Assembly: GCF_900105885.1 (NCBI RefSeq)
Contig: NZ_LT629780.1
Span: 2,728,001-2,792,000, forward strand
Direction of reading: 5' to 3'
Length of the DNA: 64,000 nucleotides
Source of the DNA: Pseudomonas guangdongensis
GTDB taxonomy: Bacteria; Pseudomonadota; Gammaproteobacteria; Pseudomonadales; Pseudomonadaceae
The notes under the pieces were generated by a model. The model worked only from the letters and a program-made list of their open reading frames with translations. It made no database searches and was not told the origin of the DNA. Position numbers and translations under genes: made by a program. This document shows, piece by piece, positions 28,581 to 36,459 of this stretch (the stretch's first letter is position 1; each line of letters begins with the position of its first letter).

Positions 28581-29393
28581 ATGAAACTCGTCTCCTTCAA
28601 TATCAACGGCCTGCGCGCCCGCCCCCATCAACTGGCCGAACTGATCGAGCGTCACCAGCCCGACGTGATCGGCCTGCAGGAAACCAAGGTGGCCGACGAG
28701 CAGTTCCCCCGCGCCGAGATCGAGGCGCTCGGCTACCACGTCGAGTACCACGGCCAGAAGGGCCACTACGGGGTCGCCCTGCTGTCGCGCCAGGCGCCGC
28801 AGAACCTGCTCAAGGGCTTCCCCTGGGATGGCGAGGAGTCCCAGCGGCGCTTCATCGGCGCCACCTTCAGCGATGCCCAGGGCCGACCGCTGCACGTGTT
28901 CAACGGCTACTTCCCGCAGGGCGAGAGCCGCAGCCACGCCACCAAGTTCCCGGCCAAGACGCAGTTCTACGCCGACCTGCAGCGCCTGCTGGAGGAGCGT
29001 TTCCGTCCCGAGCAGGGCGTGGTGGTGATGGGCGACTTCAACATCTCCCCCGAGGACTGCGACATCGGCATCGGCGCCGACAACGCCAAGCGCTGGCTGC
29101 GCACCGGCAAGTGCAGCTTCCTGCCCGAGGAACGCGAGTGGCTGGCGCGCCTCAAGCAGTGGGGGCTGGTGGACAGCTTCCGCCACCTGCACCCGGCAGT
29201 GGCCGACCGCTTCAGCTGGTTCGACTACCGCAGCCGCGGTTTCGAGGACGAGCCCAAGCGCGGCCTGCGCATCGACCTGATCATGGCCTCCAGCGGCCTG
29301 CTGCCGCGGCTCGCCGAGGCCGGCATCGACTACGACCTGCGCGCCATGGACAAGCCCTCCGACCACGCGCCGGTGTGGCTGCGCCTGGACTGA
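28581..29393 (+). CDS. xthA: exodeoxyribonuclease III
   Basis: 270 residues of the exonuclease-endonuclease-phosphatase fold: N-terminal [10 protein letters not shown], the metal ligand in [15 protein letters not shown], and a C-terminal SDHAPVWL with the catalytic histidine. It is the main AP endonuclease and 3' exonuclease of base excision repair. Length and motifs are typical for XthA. Confidence 0.95.
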   Translation: MKLVSFNINGLRARPHQLAELIERHQPDVIGLQETKVADEQFPRAEIEALGYHVEYHGQKGHYGVALLSRQAPQNLLKGFPWDGEESQRRFIGATFSDAQGRPLHVFNGYFPQGESRSHATKFPAKTQFYADLQRLLEERFRPEQGVVVMGDFNISPEDCDIGIGADNAKRWLRTGKCSFLPEEREWLARLKQWGLVDSFRHLHPAVADRFSWFDYRSRGFEDEPKRGLRIDLIMASSGLLPRLAEAGIDYDLRAMDKPSDHAPVWLRLD

Positions 29394-29410
29394 GACACCG
29401 GTCACAGTCA

Positions 29411-29428
29411 CCGTCATTCGGGCGTCAC
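29411..29428 (+). promoter_or_regulatory. candidate PHO box
   Basis: CCGTCAT-N4-GCGTCAC resembles the PhoB consensus CTGTCAT-N4-CTGTCAT (six and four of seven bases). It ends 10 bases before a -10-like TACCCT (29439-29444), the expected placement. Confidence 0.5.
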
Positions 29429-29482
29429 CTCGGCGCCCTACCCTGCGCGGCAGTCTTCCGTCGTCCGCCCAGGAGTCCTGCC

Positions 29483-30841
29483 ATGTCGCGCCTCGCCCCG
29501 TTCCGCCGCCTTGCGCCGTTCGCCGCGCTGCTGGGCCTGCTGCTCGGCGCGCCGACGCAGGCGGCCCTGCCGCTGCCCGACGACGACCGGCCGCTGCTGC
29601 GCATCCACGGCTCCAACACCATCGGCGCGCGCCTGGCGCCGGCGCTGGTGGCCGGCCTGCTGGAGCGCGAGGGCTTCGGCTCGCTGCGCATCGAGCCGGG
29701 TCGTCTGGCCAACGAGCAGCGCCTCAGCGCCCGCGATGCACAAGGCCGCCGGGTAACGGTGGAGATCGCCGCCCACGGCTCGGGCACCGGTTTCACCGCG
29801 CTGGCCGCCGGGCAGGCGAAGATCGCCGCCGCTTCGCGGCCGATCAAGGCCGAGGAGGCGCGCCGCCTCGCCCATCTGGGCGATCTGCGCAGCCGCGAGG
29901 CCGAGCAGGTGATCGCCATCGACGGACTGGCGGTGATCCTGCACCCGGACAACCCGCTCAACAGCCTGTCGGTGGAGCAGCTGGCGCGGGTGTTCTCCGG
30001 CGAGATCGCCCGCTGGGAACAGCTCGGCGCCCCGCCCGGAGCGATCCGCCTGTACGCCCGCGATGCCCGCTCCGGCACCTGGGACACCTTCAACGAGCTG
30101 GTGCTGGCCGCCCACGGCCGCAGCCTCGCCGCCGGCGCACGGCGCTTCGAGTCGAGCGAGGCGCTGTCCGCCGCGGTCAGCGCCGACCCGCGCGGCATCG
30201 GCTTCATCGGCCTGCCCTACATCCGCCATGCCAAGCCGCTGGCGCTGCAGAGCGGCGACGCGCGGCCGATGCTGCCCGGCACCTCGCTGGTGGCCAGCGA
30301 GGACTATCCGCTGGCGCGGCGGCTGTACCTGTACCTCAAGCCCGAGGAGGACAACCCCTGGGCGCGCGCCCTGGTGCGCTTCGCCCAGAGCCCCCGGGGG
30401 CAGGCGCTGGTGGCCCGCGAGGGCTTCGTCGCACAGACCGTGCAGGCGATGAAGGTCACCCCGCATGCCGGGATGCCCGAACGCTACCGGCGCCTGGCCG
30501 AGGAGGCGCACCGCCTGACGGTCAGCTTCCGCTTCAACGCGGGCAGCGCGCACCTGGACAGCAAGGCCCTGCAGGACGTGCTGCGGGTGCAGCAGTACCT
30601 GCGTGCACACCACAAGAGCCAGGGGCAGGCGGTGCTGGTCGGCTTCGGCGACGCCAGCGGCAGCGCCGAGCGCACCCGCCTGCTGTCCAAACTGCGCGCC
30701 CTGGCGGTGCAGCGCGAGCTGAGCCGCGGCGGCATCCTGCTGCGCGACATCGACGGTCTCGGCGAAGCCCTGCCGCTGGCCGCCGACAGCGCCGACGGCG
30801 GGCGCCAGCGCAACCGCCGGGTCGAGGTCTGGGTGTACTGA
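29483..30841 (+). CDS. PstS-like phosphate-binding domain fused to an OmpA domain
   Basis: 452 residues with a signal peptide (about 1-27, ending PTQA). A periplasmic binding fold of the PstS type follows (about residues 35-310, with IHGSNTIGA near its start and SGTWDTFNELV in the middle). The C-terminal OmpA-like peptidoglycan-binding domain begins at about residue 345 and ends NRRVEVWVY. It probably tethers a phosphate or anion sensor to the cell wall. The PHO-box candidate upstream suggests induction under phosphate limitation. AGGAG precedes the ATG. Confidence 0.88.
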   Translation: MSRLAPFRRLAPFAALLGLLLGAPTQAALPLPDDDRPLLRIHGSNTIGARLAPALVAGLLEREGFGSLRIEPGRLANEQRLSARDAQGRRVTVEIAAHGSGTGFTALAAGQAKIAAASRPIKAEEARRLAHLGDLRSREAEQVIAIDGLAVILHPDNPLNSLSVEQLARVFSGEIARWEQLGAPPGAIRLYARDARSGTWDTFNELVLAAHGRSLAAGARRFESSEALSAAVSADPRGIGFIGLPYIRHAKPLALQSGDARPMLPGTSLVASEDYPLARRLYLYLKPEEDNPWARALVRFAQSPRGQALVAREGFVAQTVQAMKVTPHAGMPERYRRLAEEAHRLTVSFRFNAGSAHLDSKALQDVLRVQQYLRAHHKSQGQAVLVGFGDASGSAERTRLLSKLRALAVQRELSRGGILLRDIDGLGEALPLAADSADGGRQRNRRVEVWVY

Positions 30842-30893
30842 GGCGCAGCGCCAGCTAAACTGCGCGCCCCGCCTTCGCACCGAGACTTTCCCC

Positions 30894-31172
30894 ATGCCCA
30901 TCGCCATGGCCCGCCACATCCTGGTCAAGACCGCCGCCGAGGCCGAGCAGCTCAAGGCCCGTCTGGCCAAGGGCGAGGACTTCGACACCCTGGCCCGCCG
31001 CCACTCCACCTGCCCGTCGCGCAAGCGCGGCGGCGACCTGGGCGAGATCCGTCCGGGGCAGATGGTCAAGGCGTTCGAGAGTGCGGTGTTCCGCAAGCCG
31101 GTCAACCAGGTGCAGGGGCCGCTCAAGACCCAGTTCGGCTGGCATCTGGTGCTGACCTACTTCCGCGACTGA
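30894..31172 (+). CDS. ppiC: peptidyl-prolyl isomerase, parvulin type
   Basis: 92 residues forming a single parvulin domain, very close in length and motif to E. coli PpiC: ARHILVK at the start, CPSRKRGGDLGEI in the middle and QFGWHLVL near the end. It is a cytoplasmic prolyl isomerase without signal peptide. The first ATG is chosen; an ATG four codons on would also give a complete fold. Confidence 0.94.
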   Translation: MPIAMARHILVKTAAEAEQLKARLAKGEDFDTLARRHSTCPSRKRGGDLGEIRPGQMVKAFESAVFRKPVNQVQGPLKTQFGWHLVLTYFRD

Positions 31173-31195
31173 GGCGCGCGCCGCGCCACACGCGC

Positions 31196-31230
31196 CGGCC
31201 CGAGAAGGGCGAGGCATAGCCCGCGGGCCG
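31196..31230. terminator. hairpin between convergent ppiC and the helicase gene
   Basis: CGGCCCG (31196-31202) pairs with CGGGCCG (31224-31230), with a GGGC/GCCC pair inside the loop. There is no T tract. It may serve as a shared terminator. Confidence 0.35.
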
Positions 31231-31237
31231 ACGCGCG

Positions 31238-34200
31238 CTACGCGTCCGCCGCCTGCAGGCGCTGCGCGCGGCTGGCGCGCTGCTGCTCCAGCAGGCGGCG
31301 CAGCTGCTGGTCGAGCTTGTCCAGGCAGCCCTGCGGGTCGAGCCAGTAGTCGGTGGACCACAGCCGCAGGATCTCCCAGCCCAGCCCGCGCAGCACGCTC
31401 TCGCGCACCTTGTCGCGGTCGCGGGCGGTGGCCGAGCGGTGGTAGGTGGCGCCGTCGCATTCGATGCCGGCCAGGTAGCGCCCAGGCGCGTCCGGGTCGA
31501 CCACGCCGAGGTCGATGCGGAAACGCGACACCCCGACCTGCGGGTGCAGCACCCAGCCGCGCTCGCCCAGGGCGCGCGCCACCGCCTCCTCGAACGGCGA
31601 GTCGAACTCGCCCACCGAGCCGAACACCGCGGCATCCAGGGCGCGGGCGCCGTGCTCGGCGAATTCGAGGAAGTGCTTGAGGTCGCGCACGCCGAGCGCG
31701 GCGGTGCGCGACAGGTCGATCTGCTCCGGGCGCAGGCTGCTGAACACCTTCAGCTCGCGCCGCGCGCGGGTGATCGCCACGTTGAGGCGGCGCTCGCCGC
31801 CGCGCTGGTTGAGCGGGCCGAAGTTCATGCTCAGCTGGCCCTGGCGGTCGGGGCCGAAAGTGGTGCTGAACAGGATCAGGTCGCGCTCGTCCCCCTGTAC
31901 CGACTCCAGGTTCTTGACGAACACCGGCTCGATCAGCGCCTCGTCGAAGTGGCGGTCCAGCGCCGGATTGGCGCGCCGCGCCGCGTCCAGCAGGTCGAGG
32001 ATCAGGGTCTGCTGCTTCTGGTTGAAGGTGACCACGCCCAGGCTCAGCGCGCCCGGCTCGACGCCGGCCAGGCGCTGCTCGATCTCCACCACCACCGCGT
32101 CGGCCTCGGCGCGGTTGGTCTGGCTGCTGCCGCGCGCGTAGAGGCCGTCGACGCGCACCAGGTTGACCGCGCGATCCTCGGTGGTCGGCGACGGGAAGGT
32201 GATCAGCCCGCCCTTGTAGTAGCGGTGGTTGGAGAAGGTGATCAGGCTCTCGTGGCGCGAGCGGTAGTGCCAGGCCAGGTCGAGGGTCGGCAGGTTGGCG
32301 CCGAGCAGCTCGTCGAGGATGCTCTCCAGGTCCTCGTCGTCGCCCTCCTCCTCGCCGCCCTGGGCGGTGGTGAAGAAGCTGGTCGGCGGCAGCTGCTTGG
32401 GATCGCCGACCACCACCACCTGACGGCCGCGGGCGATGGCGCCGATGGCGTCCCACACGGTGATCTGCGAGGCCTCGTCGAAGATCACCAGATCGAAGGG
32501 TTCCTGGTCGGCCGGCAGGTACTGGGCGATCGACAGCGGCGACATCAGCAGGCACGGGGTCAGCGTGGCGATGGCGTGGGGCGCCTCGGCGAGCAGCTGG
32601 CGCAGCGGCTTGTGGCGGTTCTTCTTCTCCAGCTCGCGGCGCAGCAGGCCGAATTCGCTGCTGTATTTGCTGTCCTCGCGGCCGTTGAGCTGCTGGCGGA
32701 TGCGCGTGCGGATGTACTCGGCGGTGATCGCCCGCACGCGGTCGTCGAGGGCACGGAAGCCGGCGATCTTGCGCTCGTGCTCGACGGCGACGAACTGGCG
32801 CAGCGCCGGTTCGGCATCGATCTGCGCGGCCAGCCAGCCGCGCGCGTAGTTGACCTCCAGCACCCGCATCAGGTCGGCGCCCTCCAGCCGGCCCTGTTCG
32901 AGCGCGGCGATCAGCGGCTGCAGGCCGAGGCCCAGCGCCTCGCTGCGCACCCGCCGCCAGGCGCACCAACCGTGCAGGCGGCCGGCGTGGCGTTCCAGTT
33001 GCCCGGCCAGCGTCGCCAGGCGGGCCAGACCGGCCTCGCCGGGCTCGTACAGTTCGCCGGGCTCGCGGCCAATCAGCGCGGCGAAGGCCTCCAGCGCCTC
33101 CTCCAGATCGGCGCCGAGCTGCAGGGCGTCGCCGCACAGGCGGCCGACCGCGGCCTGCGCGTCGAGCAGCCCGTTGCCCTCCAGCACCAGACGGCGCAGG
33201 CCCTGGCGCAGGGCGGCGAGCTGTTCGCCGTCGCCGGCCAGCGCGGCGGGCAGCGAGCGCAGCTGCCAGGCCAGCTGGGCCAGTTCGTGCAGCGCCTCGG
33301 GGTCGGAGTCCAGGCCATGCCAATGCGGCAGGCCGGCCAGCCGCGGCGCCAGCGCCTGCAGTTCGCGGTGCAGCTGCTGCAGGGTGCCCAGCGTCGGCAG
33401 GGCGGCGCCGACCCCGTCGCTCAGGCCGACCCCGGCCTGCTCCAGCAGCCAGGCCTGCAACTGGCGCTGACGCACCAGCTTGAGCGGCCACCAGCTGTCC
33501 TGCGCCTCGCGCCAGCGCTGCTCCAGGGCCGTCAGGTCCAGCGCCAGCAGGCGCTCGCGCGGCCAGGCCTGGGACAGCCCGGCCTGCAGCTCGGCGAAGC
33601 GCTGCAGCAGCGGCACCGCCTTGTTCAGGGCATCGAGGCGCTCCAGCACGTCGGCCTGGAAGGCGAAGTCCAGGTCCTTGCCGGCGGCCTGCGGCAGCAG
33701 GCGCAGCAACTGGCCGAGGGCCGCCAGCTGGCCGCGTCCCTGCAGCGGGCGCAGCAGGCCGAGGTGCCGGCCGAGCGCGGCCAGACAGTCGCCCAGCGCC
33801 GTGGCGCGCGCGGCGAGCAGCGCCGCCTGGGCCAGCGCGGCCTGCTGCCAGGCCATGCTCCAGTCGTCGACGGCGACGAAGGCCAGCGGATGCTCGCCGG
33901 CGCCGCCCAGTTCGGCGGCGTTGAGGCCGAGGCGTTCGGCCACCGCCAGCAGGTGCTCGCGATCGGCGGCGGTGTGGCTATCGGGATCGCTCCAGCGCAG
34001 CTCGACGAGCGGCACTCCGGCATGGGCCACCGCCAGCGCCAGAGCGCCGCGCACGGTCAGGCCGTTGCGCCGGGGCCGGTGCAGGGCCTCGACCAGCGCG
34101 TTGAGCTCGTCGCGCAACTGGCGCAGGCGCGAAGTCTCGCGCGCCCACTCGACGTCGCGCAGGGTGCCACGCGCCTTCCAGGCGTCGGCCAGCTGCTGGA

Positions 34201-36124
34201 ACACCTCGACCTTGCGCGCCTTGTTGGAATGCAGCTCCAGGCAGAATTCGCCGAGGCCATGCTCGCGCAGGCGGCGATAGACCACCTCCAGCGCGGCGGC
34301 CTTCTCGGCGACGAACAGCACCCGGCGGCCGAGGGCCAGGTTGTGGGCGATCATGTTGGCGATGGTCTGCGACTTGCCGGTGCCCGGCGGGCCGATCATC
34401 ACGAAATTGCGCCCCTCGGCGGCGGCGACCACCGCGGCCAGCTGCGAGGAGTCGGCTGACAGCGGGGTGAACAGCTGCTCCGGGCTGACCCGCCGGTCCA
34501 GCTCGCGGGGGGCGACGAACTCGCCGGGCTGGACGAACGGCTCGCGCGGGCTGTCGATCAGGTGGCGCACCACCGGGTTTTCCTTGAGCTGCTCCAGGCG
34601 CTCGGCCAGGTCCTTCCACATCAGGTACTTGGCGAAGGAGAAGGTGGTCAGCAGGACGTCGTCGACAATCTCGAAGCCGTCCACGTCGAGCACCTCGCGG
34701 CGCATGCGGGTGAGGATCGCGGCGATGTCGATGCCCTGGCCATCGCTGGGCAGCAGGCTGTCGAAGCCCTGGATGTCGAGGGCGAAGTCCTGGCGCAGCA
34801 TCTCCAGCAGGGTGGTGTTGAAGCGCGGCTCGTCCTCGCCCAGGCTCAGGCGGATGCCGGAGTTGATCGACTTGCGGCTCATGGTCACCGGCAGCAGGAT
34901 CAGCGGCGCCCGGTAGCTGCGCTCCTTCAGCCCCGGACGCTGCCAGCGCAGGAAGCCGATGGCGAGGAACAGGGTGTTGGCGCCGCCCTCCTCCAGGTCG
35001 GCCTTGGCCTTGCGGTACAGCTCGACCAGCGCGGCCTCCAGCTTGTCGGCCTCCAGCGGGGCGAACAGGCGGCCCTTCTCCAGCGCGCTGCGCGCGCCCT
35101 GCTCGCGGGCCAGGACGGCGGCGGCGTCCTCGCCGCGCGGCGGCAGCGCTTCGAGGGCGAACGCCTGTCCGGCGGCCAGGGCATCTTCGAGCTGCGCGGG
35201 ATCGGGGGCGAGGATCGGGATCGCGGTGCGGCTGTCGCGCAGGCTGAGCAGCGGGTTGCGCAGCGACAGGTCGAGCAGACGGCGCTGCCACTGCTCCAGA
35301 CGACCGAGCGGGGTGGCCGGCGCCAGCTCGTCGTCGCCGACCGCGGGCGCGCGCATGTCCGGCGCGTCGAGCACCTCCAGGCTGTCGGCCTGCGGCAGCG
35401 GCGTGCCGAACGGGCGCAACTGGTGGGCGCGGGCGGTGGCCAGGTCGAGGACCATAACGAAGCGCTCGTCCACCGTCAGGCGCTGCTGGGCGGCGCGCAT
35501 GGCGTCCTTGAAGGCCACCCCGCGGCTCAGCAGGGCGCTGTCGAACAGCAGGATGTCCTTGAGCTGCACGCGCTTGCGCAGCAGCAGCACGTCGTCGCCA
35601 CAGACCTGCGGGAAGCGCTCGGCCTGCATCCACAGGCCGGCGTAGGCATGCTCGTCTTCCAGCACCAGCAGCGGGTGCAGGCCCATGCGTTCGAGCAGCG
35701 CGCAGCACAGCAGGGCGCAGTCCAGGGCCCCGGCGCTGCGGGTCTGCACGATCTGCTCGGGGCTGCGCAGGCGCTGCGCCGCGGCCAGGGGCGCCGGCGC
35801 GGCCAGGGCGTCCAGGCGCAGGCCCAGCAGCACGTTCCAGACCGCCACCGCCTGCAGGCCGAGCCGGCTGGCGTCGGCGGCCTCGTAGCCGTGCAGGGTG
35901 GCGTCGTGGCCGTTGCGCTTGAGCAGCTCGCCGGCCAGGCGCAGCAGCTTGTCCACCACCGGCTGCGCCGGCAGGCAGCAGCTGGCCAGCTGCTCGGGAG
36001 CCTGTAGGTAGCCGGCCCACTCCAGCTGCGCCGGCGTGCCGAGGTCCGTGGCCGCCTGTTCCCGGTGGGCAGTGCCGCCCTGCTCGTCACGGGCCTGACC
36101 GGGTACCAACGCTTGCTCGGACAT
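31238..36124 (-). CDS. large DUF4011 / SF1 helicase / Vsr-like nuclease protein
   Basis: 1628 residues. A DUF4011 segment near residue 275 (RRLLDLSLRNPLLSL) is followed by an SF1 helicase core with Walker A GPPGTGKSQT (about residue 578) and Walker B FDEASQ (about residue 1215). The C-terminal Vsr/MTES_1575-type nuclease domain has its core near residue 1556 (AGIECDGATYH, then RDRDKVRESVLRGLGW). This DUF4011-helicase-Vsr architecture has been proposed as a single-gene antiphage system; I recall this from defence-island surveys and could not check it. The start MSEQALVPG is chosen because upstream codons are Arg/Pro-rich noise. The gene stands alone, divergent from a SNF2 helicase. Confidence 0.88.
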   Translation of the reverse strand: MSEQALVPGQARDEQGGTAHREQAATDLGTPAQLEWAGYLQAPEQLASCCLPAQPVVDKLLRLAGELLKRNGHDATLHGYEAADASRLGLQAVAVWNVLLGLRLDALAAPAPLAAAQRLRSPEQIVQTRSAGALDCALLCCALLERMGLHPLLVLEDEHAYAGLWMQAERFPQVCGDDVLLLRKRVQLKDILLFDSALLSRGVAFKDAMRAAQQRLTVDERFVMVLDLATARAHQLRPFGTPLPQADSLEVLDAPDMRAPAVGDDELAPATPLGRLEQWQRRLLDLSLRNPLLSLRDSRTAIPILAPDPAQLEDALAAGQAFALEALPPRGEDAAAVLAREQGARSALEKGRLFAPLEADKLEAALVELYRKAKADLEEGGANTLFLAIGFLRWQRPGLKERSYRAPLILLPVTMSRKSINSGIRLSLGEDEPRFNTTLLEMLRQDFALDIQGFDSLLPSDGQGIDIAAILTRMRREVLDVDGFEIVDDVLLTTFSFAKYLMWKDLAERLEQLKENPVVRHLIDSPREPFVQPGEFVAPRELDRRVSPEQLFTPLSADSSQLAAVVAAAEGRNFVMIGPPGTGKSQTIANMIAHNLALGRRVLFVAEKAAALEVVYRRLREHGLGEFCLELHSNKARKVEVFQQLADAWKARGTLRDVEWARETSRLRQLRDELNALVEALHRPRRNGLTVRGALALAVAHAGVPLVELRWSDPDSHTAADREHLLAVAERLGLNAAELGGAGEHPLAFVAVDDWSMAWQQAALAQAALLAARATALGDCLAALGRHLGLLRPLQGRGQLAALGQLLRLLPQAAGKDLDFAFQADVLERLDALNKAVPLLQRFAELQAGLSQAWPRERLLALDLTALEQRWREAQDSWWPLKLVRQRQLQAWLLEQAGVGLSDGVGAALPTLGTLQQLHRELQALAPRLAGLPHWHGLDSDPEALHELAQLAWQLRSLPAALAGDGEQLAALRQGLRRLVLEGNGLLDAQAAVGRLCGDALQLGADLEEALEAFAALIGREPGELYEPGEAGLARLATLAGQLERHAGRLHGWCAWRRVRSEALGLGLQPLIAALEQGRLEGADLMRVLEVNYARGWLAAQIDAEPALRQFVAVEHERKIAGFRALDDRVRAITAEYIRTRIRQQLNGREDSKYSSEFGLLRRELEKKNRHKPLRQLLAEAPHAIATLTPCLLMSPLSIAQYLPADQEPFDLVIFDEASQITVWDAIGAIARGRQVVVVGDPKQLPPTSFFTTAQGGEEEGDDEDLESILDELLGANLPTLDLAWHYRSRHESLITFSNHRYYKGGLITFPSPTTEDRAVNLVRVDGLYARGSSQTNRAEADAVVVEIEQRLAGVEPGALSLGVVTFNQKQQTLILDLLDAARRANPALDRHFDEALIEPVFVKNLESVQGDERDLILFSTTFGPDRQGQLSMNFGPLNQRGGERRLNVAITRARRELKVFSSLRPEQIDLSRTAALGVRDLKHFLEFAEHGARALDAAVFGSVGEFDSPFEEAVARALGERGWVLHPQVGVSRFRIDLGVVDPDAPGRYLAGIECDGATYHRSATARDRDKVRESVLRGLGWEILRLWSTDYWLDPQGCLDKLDQQLRRLLEQQRASRAQRLQAADA

Positions 36125-36459
36125 CCGACTGCATCTCCAACCTGCGGACCGCCAACGGGCGATCCCGGCCGGCGCAGTCCGCGCCGGCACTCTATTGATG
36201 ATCTGGGGGAACAGGCCTGCGTCACCGCGCCGGGGAATGGCGGAAAAGCGTCACCGGGCGGCCATGAACCTGTACGGGCGCACAGTATCCGCTGCCATCG
36301 TGCAGGTAAAGGGCTTTGCCGCCTCGCACGATCCTGCCGGCTGCGGATCGGCGCCCGGCCCTGGCCGGCAGGTCCCGCGGCTTGCTCCCGGCCCCGGTTG
36401 TGCGACAATCCGCGCCTTTTTTCAGCGCCGCCCGCGCGCCTGCAGCCGATCCACAGCCG
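36125..36459. other. 335-bp divergent region between two helicase genes
   Basis: Apart from the promoter listed next, nothing coding or repetitive could be supported. An open frame continues leftward from the SNF2 gene, but it has no sensible start. Confidence 0.5.
36382..36409 (+). promoter_or_regulatory. promoter of the SWIM-SNF2 gene
   Basis: TTGCTC (36382-36387), 16 bases, GACAAT (36404-36409). The start would be near 36416, about 44 bases before the ATG. Confidence 0.5.

Noticed and set aside
36125..36459. Upstream extension of the SNF2 protein
   Set aside because: The extra residues precede a plausible promoter and show no conserved motif.
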